Below, one piece after another: positions 39,706-47,251 of a DNA stretch of 54,146 nt; position 1 is the first letter of the stretch; the number at the start of each line of letters is the position of its first letter. Position numbers and translations under genes: made by a program. The stretch is from assembly GCF_022698165.1 (NCBI RefSeq), contig NZ_JALDAY010000026.1:1-54146 (forward strand), written 5' to 3'. This DNA is from Streptomyces cylindrosporus. GTDB lineage: Bacteria > Actinomycetota > Actinomycetes > Streptomycetales > Streptomycetaceae. The notes below the pieces were generated by a model. That model worked only from the letters and a program-made list of their open reading frames with translations. It was not told the DNA's origin and did not search any database.

Positions 39706-40830
39706 ATGCCCGTACAGAAGGTGCTCGTCGTCGGCGGCGGCATCACCGGAAGCGTGCTGTCGCTCGCGCTGGCCCAGCGCGGCGCCGACGTCGACCTCGT
39801 CGAGATCTCCCCCCAGTGGTTCGGGGTGGGGCACGGCATCACCATCCAGGGCAACGCGCTGAAGGCGCTGCGTTCGGTGGGCGTGCTGGAGCGGGTGCTG
39901 GCCCGGGCGGTGCCGTTCGACATCCTGCGGCTGCGGCGGGCGGACGGCGGGCTGATCACCGAGCTGCCGACCCCGCACACCGGCGGCCCGGACCTGCCCT
40001 CCACCGCGGGCGCCCTGCGCTCCGACCTTCAGGACGCGTTGTGCGCGGCGGTGTACGCGCACGGCGTCCAGGTCCGGCTCGGGCTGACCGTCGAGCGGCT
40101 CGACCAGTCCCCCGGGCACGTGGACGTGACCTTCACCGACGGCACCACCGGCCGCTACGACCTCGTCGTCGGCGCCGACGGCATCAACTCGGCGATGCGC
40201 GGGCTGATCGGCATCCAGGAGCGACCGCGCCCGGTGGGCATGTCGATCTTCCGGGTGGTCGCCGAGCGCCCCGCGGAGATGGACTGCGCGGAGGTGTACT
40301 ACGGCGGCCCCCGCTTCAAGGCGGGCTACAGCCCCATCTCCGCCGACCGCTGTTACGCCTACCTCCTCGACGAGAACCTCGACGCCTCGCTGATCGGCCC
40401 CCGGGCCTCGCTGGCGCTGATGCGGGAGCGGGGTGCCGGGTACGGCGGCACCTGGGGGAAGGTCGTCGCCTCGCTGCCGGACGACACCGCCGTCGACTAC
40501 CGCTGGATCGAGGCGGTGCTGGTGGACGAGCCGTGGCACCGCGGCCGGGCGATGGTCGTCGGCGACGCCGCGCACGCCTGTCCGCCGCTGATCGCGCAGG
40601 GTGCCGCGATGTGCATGGAGGACGCGGTGCTCCTGGCCGAGCTGGTGACCGGGGAGGAGCCGCTGGAGAAGGCCCTCGACCACTTCATGTCCCGCCGGCT
40701 GCCCCGGGTGGGGATGGTGCTGCGCAACTCGCTCCAGCTGGCCGAGTGGGAGATCCACCCCGGCACGCCGGGCGCCGACCCGGCCCGCATCATGTCGGAG
40801 ACCCTCCAGTCGCTGACGGCGGCCGCATGA
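39706..40830 (+). CDS. FAD-dependent aromatic monooxygenase
   Basis: 374 aa. The FAD-binding GxGxxG is VVGGGITGS (residues 8-16). The DG motif is VVGADGINSAMR and the second FAD motif is VVGDAAHACPPLIAQGAAMCMEDA. This is the class A flavoprotein hydroxylase (PHBH-like) fold. It probably hydroxylates an aromatic or quinoid ring using NAD(P)H and oxygen, preparing it for ring cleavage. Its stop overlaps the next ATG by 4 nt. Confidence 0.9.
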   Translation: MPVQKVLVVGGGITGSVLSLALAQRGADVDLVEISPQWFGVGHGITIQGNALKALRSVGVLERVLARAVPFDILRLRRADGGLITELPTPHTGGPDLPSTAGALRSDLQDALCAAVYAHGVQVRLGLTVERLDQSPGHVDVTFTDGTTGRYDLVVGADGINSAMRGLIGIQERPRPVGMSIFRVVAERPAEMDCAEVYYGGPRFKAGYSPISADRCYAYLLDENLDASLIGPRASLALMRERGAGYGGTWGKVVASLPDDTAVDYRWIEAVLVDEPWHRGRAMVVGDAAHACPPLIAQGAAMCMEDAVLLAELVTGEEPLEKALDHFMSRRLPRVGMVLRNSLQLAEWEIHPGTPGADPARIMSETLQSLTAAA

Positions 40831-41831
40831 GCACGCCGGTCGTCGACTTCCACGGCCATCTCGCCGTGCCCGCGGCCGACGCCCTGGTGGCCGGCACTCC
40901 GGGCTTCGCCGCCGAGCTGGCGGCGGAGCAGCGCGCCCACTCCCCCGCCTCGCTGGCCGTGAACCGGGCCCAACTGCAGCGGCTGACCGGGAAGTTGACG
41001 GATGTCTCCGAGCGCCTCGCCGACCTGGACGCGATGGGCGTCGACATCCAGGTGGTCGGCCCGATGCCGATGCACCACTACTGGGCCGATCCCGACCTCG
41101 CCGTCCGCCTCGCCCGCACCGTCAACCAGGCGGTGGCCGAGCACTGCGCGCGGGCGCCCGAGCGGCTGTACGGCCTGGGCACGGTCCCGCTCCAGCACCC
41201 GGACCTCGCGGTGGCCCTGCTGGACCGGGCGGTCACCGAACTCGGGCTGTACGGCATCAGCGTCTCGACGACGGTCGACGGACGGGAGCTGGCCGACCCG
41301 CTCCACGACGAACTCTGGCAGAAGGCCGAGGAGTTGGGCGCCGTCGTCTTCGTCCACCCGTGGGGCTGCTCGCTCGGCGAACGGCTCGCCGCGAACTACC
41401 TCGGCAACACGATCGGCCAGCCGGTCGAGACGACGGTCGCGCTCTCGCACCTGATCTTCACCGGGGTCCTCGACCGCTACCCGCGGCTGAAGCTGGTGGC
41501 CGCGCACGGCGGCGGCTATCTGCCGACGTACATCGGACGCTCCGACCACGCCTGGCGGGTGCGCGAGGACGCGCGCGGCTGCGCCGAACCGCCGAGCAGC
41601 TATCTGCGGCGGCTGTGGTTCGACGCGCTCGTCTACACCCCGCGCGCCCTGCGCCACCTGGTCGAGGAGGTGGGCGCCGACCGGGTCGTGCTCGGCACGG
41701 ACCACCCCTTCGACATGGGCGTCGACGACCCGGTGGCCCGCCTGGACGCCGCCGGGCTGGCCCCCGCCGACCGTGCCGCGATCGCCGGGGGCAACGCCCT
41801 CGACCTGCTGCTGAAAGGACGTACCCGATGA
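40827..41831 (+). CDS. Amidohydrolase family 2 (ACMSD/decarboxylase-like)
   Basis: 334 aa. The metal sites are VVDFHGHLAVP near the N-terminus (HxH), VVFVHPWGCSLG with His, AAHGGGYLP and LGTDHPFDMG with Asp. This is the ACMSD, gamma-resorcylate decarboxylase and iso-orotate decarboxylase group, in which most members perform non-oxidative decarboxylation and some hydrolysis. In this operon a decarboxylation of an aromatic or ring-cleaved acid is most likely. Both ends overlap the neighbours by 4 nt. Confidence 0.88.
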   Translation: MSTPVVDFHGHLAVPAADALVAGTPGFAAELAAEQRAHSPASLAVNRAQLQRLTGKLTDVSERLADLDAMGVDIQVVGPMPMHHYWADPDLAVRLARTVNQAVAEHCARAPERLYGLGTVPLQHPDLAVALLDRAVTELGLYGISVSTTVDGRELADPLHDELWQKAEELGAVVFVHPWGCSLGERLAANYLGNTIGQPVETTVALSHLIFTGVLDRYPRLKLVAAHGGGYLPTYIGRSDHAWRVREDARGCAEPPSSYLRRLWFDALVYTPRALRHLVEEVGADRVVLGTDHPFDMGVDDPVARLDAAGLAPADRAAIAGGNALDLLLKGRTR

Positions 41832-42808
41832 CCCCCCACACCCCCCTCGGCCCGATCGAGGAAGAACTCGCCAAGGCCCGCGCCGCGTACCGCAACTGGG
41901 GCCGCTGGGGCGCGGACGACGTGCTGGGCACGCTGAACTTCATCGACGACGCGATACGGGCCCACGCCGCCGGAGTGGTGCGGCGCGGCCGGTCCTTCTC
42001 CCTGTCGCTGGAGTTCAACGAGGACGGCCCGCAGCGCGGTTTCCGCGGCCGGATCAACCCCGTCCACTACATGAAGGACACCGGCTCCGACGCGGCGGCC
42101 GGCACCCAGGGCTTCCCGCACGGATTCGGCGGCGCGGACGACCACGTCGTGATGCCCCTGCAGGCCTCCACCCAGTGGGACGGGCTCGGCCACATCTACG
42201 ACAACAAGCAGGCCTGGAACGGCCGTCCGTGCACCATCGTGGGCGGCGACGGGGACTCGGTCACCGGCATCGAGCACATGCGGGACGCGTTCACCGGCCG
42301 CGGGGTCCTGCTCGACGTGGGCCGCGCGGTCGGCGACGAACTGGGCGAACTCCCCGACGGATTCCCCGTCCTGGAGGAACATCTGCGGGCCACGATCGAG
42401 GCACAGGGCGCGACCTCGACGGTCCGCCGCGGCGACCTGGTGCTCGTACGGACCGGGCAGATCGGCAGGGTACGGCGGCTCGGCAGCTGGGGCACCTACG
42501 CCGCCGGCGACGCGCCCGGGCTCTCCTTCACCACCCTCGGCTGGCTGCACCGCACCGAGATCGCGGCGATCGCCTCCGACACCTGGGGGCTGGAGGTACG
42601 CCCGTACGAGTTCGCCGAGCCCGCGATGTCCCCGCTGCACCAGATCGCCATCCCCAACATGGGCCTGCCGCTGGGCGAGATGTGGGACCTGGAGGCGCTG
42701 GCCGAGGACTGCGCGGCCGACGGCGTCTACGAGTTCCTGCTGGTCGCGGCCCCGCTTCCGGTCACCGGCGCGGTGGGCGCCCCCGTCAACCCGATCGCGA
42801 TCAAGTGA
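41828..42808 (+). CDS. Cyclase-family protein (kynurenine formamidase-like metal hydrolase)
   Basis: 326 aa. The cyclase (KynB-like) fold is indicated by ASTQWDGLGHIYDNKQAWNG, replacing the HxGTHxDxPxH motif with an STQWDGLGH form common in larger members. GVLLDVGRAVGDE, GDLVLVRTGQIG and YEFLLVAAPLPVTGAVGAPVNPIA follow. The family hydrolyses amide, lactone or enol-ester bonds with a bound metal. It overlaps the amidohydrolase by 4 nt and precedes the BBE-type oxidase. In ring-cleavage routes it could open a lactone. Confidence 0.88.
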   Translation: MTPHTPLGPIEEELAKARAAYRNWGRWGADDVLGTLNFIDDAIRAHAAGVVRRGRSFSLSLEFNEDGPQRGFRGRINPVHYMKDTGSDAAAGTQGFPHGFGGADDHVVMPLQASTQWDGLGHIYDNKQAWNGRPCTIVGGDGDSVTGIEHMRDAFTGRGVLLDVGRAVGDELGELPDGFPVLEEHLRATIEAQGATSTVRRGDLVLVRTGQIGRVRRLGSWGTYAAGDAPGLSFTTLGWLHRTEIAAIASDTWGLEVRPYEFAEPAMSPLHQIAIPNMGLPLGEMWDLEALAEDCAADGVYEFLLVAAPLPVTGAVGAPVNPIAIK

Positions 42809-42816
42809 GCACCGCC

Positions 42817-44181
42817 ATGAACAGATTCTCCGGCACCCTCCACTTCCCCGGCGACGAGGACTTCGCGCAGGCCTGCTTCGGCCGGGTCTTCAACGCCCGC
42901 CGCCCGTCGGACCGTTCACCGGCGGCCGTGCTCAAGGCGCGCACCGAGCAGGACGTCGTCGAGGGTGTGCGGCTCGCCCTGGAGCGCGGCTGGCAGGTCG
43001 CCGTCCGCTCCGGCGGGCACAGCTGGGCCGCCTGGTCGGTGCGCTCGGACGCGCTGCTGATCGACCTCGGGGACTTCCGGGAGATGGCGTACGACGCTTC
43101 GACCGGGATCGTCACAGCGACGCCCTCCGTCAAGGGCGGCGACGAACTCAACCCGTACCTCGGCGAGTTCGGCCGCTTCTTCAACGGCGGGCACTGTCCC
43201 TCCGTCGGCATCGGCGGCTTCCTCCTCCAGGGCGGGCAGGGCTGGAACGCGCGCGGCTGGGGCTGGGCGGCGGAGAACATCGTGGCGATCGACGTCGTCA
43301 CCGCCGAGGGCGAGCTGGTCCGGGCGGACGAGACACACAACAGCGACCTGTTCTGGGCGGCGCGCGGCGCGGGCCCCGGCTTCTTCGGTGTCGTCACCCG
43401 CTTCCACCTGCGCACCCGCCCACTGCCGGGGCACCTGGCCCACACCGTGCACGCCTACCCGCTCGACCTCTTCGACGAGGTCATGACCTGGCTGCACGGC
43501 ATGCACCACACGGTCTCCGACCTGGTCGAGATCGTCGCGCTCACCCAGACACCGCCCGACCTCGACGAACCGGTGCTGCTGGTCACGGGCGTGTCGATGA
43601 CCGACACCCCGGAACAGGCCGCCGAGGCACTGGCCCCGCTGCACGCCAACCCGTACGCGGACCGGGCCCTGTTCCGCGTCGAGGCCCGACCGACCACGCT
43701 GGCCGAGCAGTTGGCGGGCCAGCGCGCCGCCAACCCCGAGGGCCACCGCTACCTCGTCGACAACGCCTGGCTGACCGGCCCCGCCGAGGAGGTCGTACCG
43801 GCGATCCGCAAGGCGTTCACCGAGCACCCCACCCGGCAGACCTTCACCATCTGGTTCTCCATGGCGCCACTGCGCCAACTGCCGGACATGGCCTTCTCGT
43901 TGCAGTCCGAGATCTACTGCGCCACTTACGTCGTCCACGACGAGCCCGAGCGCGACGCCGAACTGCGCGCCTGGCTGGACGGCGCGATGGCGGCGATGCA
44001 GCCGGTGACCGCGGGCCAGTACCTCGGGGACTCCGACTTCACCGTCCGCCAACTGCGGTTCATGGGCGAGGAGCAGTGGTGGCGACTGAAGGAGATCCGC
44101 GCGGCCCGCGACCCGAAGGGCCTGTTCGCGGGCTATCTCAGCACGGGGGCCGTGACCAACACCAACCACTGGGAGCAGTGA
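42817..44181 (+). CDS. BBE-type FAD-linked oxidase with both covalent flavin residues
   Basis: 454 aa from ATG 42817; GTG 42805, overlapping the previous stop, is an alternative. The PCMH-type FAD domain has VRSGGHSW with His68 and NGGHCPSVGIGGFLLQGGQG with Cys127, the two residues that attach FAD in berberine-bridge-type enzymes. The C-terminal BBE motif appears in RDPKGLFAGYLSTG, shorter than usual. Such oxidases take a hydride from an alcohol, amine or ring C-H and pass electrons to oxygen. Bicovalent flavin favours bulky or high-potential substrates. It is followed after 3 bp by the second FAH gene. Confidence 0.88.
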   Translation: MNRFSGTLHFPGDEDFAQACFGRVFNARRPSDRSPAAVLKARTEQDVVEGVRLALERGWQVAVRSGGHSWAAWSVRSDALLIDLGDFREMAYDASTGIVTATPSVKGGDELNPYLGEFGRFFNGGHCPSVGIGGFLLQGGQGWNARGWGWAAENIVAIDVVTAEGELVRADETHNSDLFWAARGAGPGFFGVVTRFHLRTRPLPGHLAHTVHAYPLDLFDEVMTWLHGMHHTVSDLVEIVALTQTPPDLDEPVLLVTGVSMTDTPEQAAEALAPLHANPYADRALFRVEARPTTLAEQLAGQRAANPEGHRYLVDNAWLTGPAEEVVPAIRKAFTEHPTRQTFTIWFSMAPLRQLPDMAFSLQSEIYCATYVVHDEPERDAELRAWLDGAMAAMQPVTAGQYLGDSDFTVRQLRFMGEEQWWRLKEIRAARDPKGLFAGYLSTGAVTNTNHWEQ

Positions 44182-44184
44182 GGC

Positions 44185-45141
44185 ATGCGTTTCGCGACAT
44201 ACGAGTTCCAGGGCGAGGAGCGCGTCGGTGCGGTGCGGGACGGAGTGATCCATCCGCTGCCCGAGGGGGTCACGGTCCTCACGCTCGTCGAGCAGGGGGT
44301 GCTGCACGCCGCGGGAGTCGAAGCCCTGCAGACCACAAGTGACTTGACGGTGGATCAGGTACGGCTGCTGCCGCCGCTGAAGCCGCCGTCCATCCGGGAC
44401 TTCGTGGGCTTCGAGGCGCACATCGAGGGCGTGTCGAAGTCCCTGGACGGGCTGGAGCACGTACCCGAGGAGTGGTACCGGGCGCCCAACTTCTACTTCA
44501 CCAACCCGCACGCGGCCTACGGCGCCCACGACGACGTTCCGGTACCGGCCGGCTGCTCGGTGCTCGACTTCGAGCTGGAGGTCGGCGCGGTCATCGGCCG
44601 CAGCGGACGCGATCTCACGCCCGAGCGGGCCAGGGAGCACATCGTCGGCTACACCGTCTTCAACGACTGGTCGGCGCGCGACCTCCAGAAGCCCGAGAAG
44701 AACCTCGGTCTCGGTTTCTCCAAGGGCAAGGACTTCGCCAACACGCTCGGCCCGTATCTCGTCACCGCCGACGAGGTGGAGGACCGGCGGGACGCCGACG
44801 GCTTCCTCGACCTGGAGATGACGGTCACCCTCAACGGCGAGCTGATCGGCCGGGACACCCTCGCCAACTGCTCCTGGACCTTCGAGGAGATGGTCGCCTA
44901 CGCGGCCCGGGACACCTGGGTGCGGCCCGGGGACATCCTCGGCTCGGGCACCTGCGGATGGGGCGCGCTCGCGGAGTTCTGGGGCCGGCTCGGTGAGCGC
45001 ACCCCGCCGCCGCTCACTCCGGGTGACGAGGTCACGCTCACCGTGGAACGCCTCGGCAGCCTCTCCAACCGCGTGGTTCCCGGCCGCGGTGACATGTACC
45101 TCCCGCGCGCCCGCAAACGGGGCCGCACCCCGCGGCCGTAA
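44185..45141 (+). CDS. Fumarylacetoacetate hydrolase-family protein (rightward operon)
   Basis: 318 aa. IRDFVGFEAHIEGV, FELEVGAVIGRSGRDLTPERA with the metal-binding E-x-E, GYTVFNDWSARDLQ and GDILGSGTCGWG are FAH hallmarks, and the form resembles fumarylacetoacetase-like hydrolases of larger substrates. It is only distantly similar to the FAH protein at 38140-39105, so the two probably act on different intermediates. It ends the tightly packed rightward operon, with lysR 155 bp further on. Confidence 0.9.
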   Translation: MRFATYEFQGEERVGAVRDGVIHPLPEGVTVLTLVEQGVLHAAGVEALQTTSDLTVDQVRLLPPLKPPSIRDFVGFEAHIEGVSKSLDGLEHVPEEWYRAPNFYFTNPHAAYGAHDDVPVPAGCSVLDFELEVGAVIGRSGRDLTPERAREHIVGYTVFNDWSARDLQKPEKNLGLGFSKGKDFANTLGPYLVTADEVEDRRDADGFLDLEMTVTLNGELIGRDTLANCSWTFEEMVAYAARDTWVRPGDILGSGTCGWGALAEFWGRLGERTPPPLTPGDEVTLTVERLGSLSNRVVPGRGDMYLPRARKRGRTPRP

Positions 45142-45172
45142 CCCCGCCAACCGGCTCTGACCTGCATACATC

Positions 45173-45203
45173 CAGGGATCCGATGGCTGTTATCGGATCC
45201 CTG
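45173..45203. promoter_or_regulatory. Perfect inverted repeat upstream of lysR
   Basis: CAGGGATCCGAT (45173-45184) and ATCGGATCCCTG (45192-45203) are perfect 12-bp arms around GGCTGTT. The inner part, 45181-45196, matches the element in the divergent catabolic promoter. It fits the T-N11-A type site of a LysR regulator. It could also act as a terminator for the operon, but has no U tract. Confidence 0.7.
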
Positions 45204-45296
45204 TGAGTTGCCTCCGAGCCCCTTCCTCGGCGCGAAACCCATCGTTACGCTCCGATTTCACCGAGCTTCAACGACGCGGCCGGAAGGAAACACCCC

Positions 45297-46277
45297 ATGG
45301 GTCTCGGAGCAATCGACCTGAATCTTCTGGTGGCGCTGGAAGCCCTCCTGGAGGAGAAGAACGTCACGCACGCGGGTGTGCGGCTGTCCACCAGCCAGTC
45401 CGCGATGAGCGGCTCGCTGGCCCGGCTGCGGCGGCACTTCAATGACGAGCTGCTGGTGCGGGTGGGCCGCGAGTACGAACTGACACCGCTCGCCGAGCGG
45501 CTGCTTCCCGTCGTACAGGCCTCGCTGCACAAGGCGGAGGAGGCCCTGTCGCTGACCAGGCATTTCGATCCGTCCCGCAGCCGGCAGCGGTTCTCGGTCG
45601 TGATGTCCGACTACGTGATGACCGTGTTCGTGGAACCACTGCTGCGGGTGATCGCCGAGGAGGCGCCCGGGGTGCGCATCGACTTCCACCCCATCGTCGA
45701 GGGGCAGCTGGAGAACGAGACCCATCTGCGCTGTCACGACCTGATGATCGTGCCGCTCGGCTACCAGCTGCCCGGAGTCAGCGAGACGGTGATGCACGAC
45801 CGGTTCGTGTGTCTGGTCGACCCCGACAGCCCGCGGCTCGTGGACGGGCGGCTCACCCTTCAGGACCTGGCGGAGATGCCGCACGCCAAGTGCGCCATCG
45901 GCAAGCTGACGCCCGTCGAGCGCCAGCTGGAGACGCTGGGCATCACGCCGAGGGTGCAGGTCAGCACGCCCGGCTTCAACGTGCTGCCGTTCCTGGTGGG
46001 CGGTACGGACCTGGTCACCCTGGTGCCGGAGCGGCTCGCCAGGCGCTACGAGTCGTTCGCGCGCTGTGCCGTCGTACCGACGCCGTTCCCGGACGTGCCG
46101 CTGGTGGAGGCGATGTACTGGCATCACAACCGGCACTCGGACCCGGCGCACCGGTGGCTGCGCGAGACCGTGCGCCGGGTCGGGGCAGCGCTGGGTGAGT
46201 CCTCGGCCCAGGAGATCGCGGACATGGATGACAGCCATGACGAACACGCGTTTCCGGAGCTGACCGTGGCTTCCTAG
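45297..46277 (+). CDS. LysR-family transcriptional regulator (NodD-like)
   Basis: 326 aa. The N-terminal winged helix is IDLNLLVALEALLEEKNVTHAGVRLSTSQSAMSGSLARLRRHFNDELLVRVG, typical of the NodD/NahR group (AAxxL-S-QSA-S-xLxRLR). The effector domain spans residues 95-305 and ends with MYWHHNRHSDPAHRWLRE, also NodD/NahR-like; that group responds to aromatic ligands such as salicylate and flavonoids. It lies at the end of the rightward operon with its own operator-like repeat, and very likely activates both catabolic operons. Confidence 0.92.
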   Translation: MGLGAIDLNLLVALEALLEEKNVTHAGVRLSTSQSAMSGSLARLRRHFNDELLVRVGREYELTPLAERLLPVVQASLHKAEEALSLTRHFDPSRSRQRFSVVMSDYVMTVFVEPLLRVIAEEAPGVRIDFHPIVEGQLENETHLRCHDLMIVPLGYQLPGVSETVMHDRFVCLVDPDSPRLVDGRLTLQDLAEMPHAKCAIGKLTPVERQLETLGITPRVQVSTPGFNVLPFLVGGTDLVTLVPERLARRYESFARCAVVPTPFPDVPLVEAMYWHHNRHSDPAHRWLRETVRRVGAALGESSAQEIADMDDSHDEHAFPELTVAS

Positions 46278-46313
46278 CGTGGACGGGAGACATCCCGTAG
46301 CACTGGAGGAGCC

Positions 46314-47084
46314 GTGAGCCGTACGCGTCTGGCGGGCCGCACCGTCGTCGTCACCGGAGCCGCGCAGGGGCAGGGGGCCGCCGAGGTGGCGGCTGCCGCC
46401 CGGGAGGGCGCGACGGTGATCGCGACCGACGTGCTGGACGAGGCGGGCGAGAAGCTGGCCGCCGCCCTGCGCGCCGACGGCCTGGACGTCACCTACCGGC
46501 ACCTGGACGTGTCGTCGCCGCAGGACTGGGCGTCGCTCGCCGCGTCCCTCGACGTCGTCCACGGTCTGGTGAACAACGCCGGCATTCCGATGCGGGCCCG
46601 CCTGGGCTCGGTCGACCTCGCCGACTGGAACCGGGCGTTCGCGGTCAACACGACCGGTGCCCTGCTCGGCATCCAGGCCCTGACCCCGCTGATGCCGCCG
46701 GGTTCGGCCATCGTGAACGTCGGCTCGGTGGCCGGCCTCACGGCGCACCATGCGGTGGCGTACACAGCCAGCAAATGGGCGCTACGAGGCCTCTCGAAGG
46801 TGGCCGCACTGGAACTGGCCCCTCGCGGCATCCGCACCAACATCATCCACCCCGGCTACATCGAGACCCCCCTGATGGCCTCCGCCAACCCGGTCTTCGT
46901 CCAGACCCACATCGCGATGACCCCCCAGGGCCGCGGCGGCACGCCCGACGAGGTGGCCCCCCTGGTCGTCTACCTCCTCTCCGACGAGGCGTCCTACGTC
47001 AACGGCGCGGAAATCACGGTGGACGGCGGCTACGCATCCCACGGCGGAGTGAAGGCGATCACGAACGCGCTGGACGCGGGGTAG
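46314..47084 (+). CDS. Short-chain dehydrogenase downstream of lysR
   Basis: 256 aa from GTG 46314, preceded by GGAGGAG. The cofactor motif is TGAAQGQG with Gln in place of the usual Ile, a pattern of the 3-alpha(20-beta)-hydroxysteroid and carveol-type SDRs. D at the end of beta-2 (VIATDVLD) suggests NAD. NNAG, NVGSVAG and YTASK are present, ending NGAEITVDGGYASHGG. It starts 36 bp after lysR and is probably cotranscribed with it, so it likely belongs to the same catabolic route, oxidising a cyclic alcohol. Confidence 0.9.
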   Translation: MSRTRLAGRTVVVTGAAQGQGAAEVAAAAREGATVIATDVLDEAGEKLAAALRADGLDVTYRHLDVSSPQDWASLAASLDVVHGLVNNAGIPMRARLGSVDLADWNRAFAVNTTGALLGIQALTPLMPPGSAIVNVGSVAGLTAHHAVAYTASKWALRGLSKVAALELAPRGIRTNIIHPGYIETPLMASANPVFVQTHIAMTPQGRGGTPDEVAPLVVYLLSDEASYVNGAEITVDGGYASHGGVKAITNALDAG

Positions 47085-47109
47085 GAACTCGGCCTGCGGC
47101 AAGAGTGTC

Positions 47110-47223
47110 GGCAGGGGCCTCGGGCTCGTCCGCCATGACCCGGAGCGCGTGGGCGCTCCACACCTCGTCGCCGGACACGGCTCGGCCGACCGCGGTCGCG
47201 CCCGGCCTGAACCTCCGCTTCCA
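47110..47223 (-). pseudogene. DUF402-like remnant
   Basis: On the minus strand one frame reads RRFRPGATAVGRAV, then DEVWSAHALRVMADEP. It resembles the first strands of DUF402 proteins (PG-VV-R-V---VWSA-PVRV--D-P). Third positions are GC rich until about 47120, then lose bias. There is no start codon in front and the frame drifts into non-coding DNA and the antisense of the SDR gene. I read it as the decayed front of a DUF402 gene; the family call is tentative. Confidence 0.35.
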
Positions 47224-47251
47224 GCCCCTCCGGTCCCGAGAACGTCCCGCG

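Noticed and set aside
45173..45203. Strong Rho-independent terminator for the catabolic operon
   Set aside because: The stem is perfect, but the GC content is moderate, there is no U tract and the inner sequence is shared with the divergent promoter, so a LysR site is the better reading.
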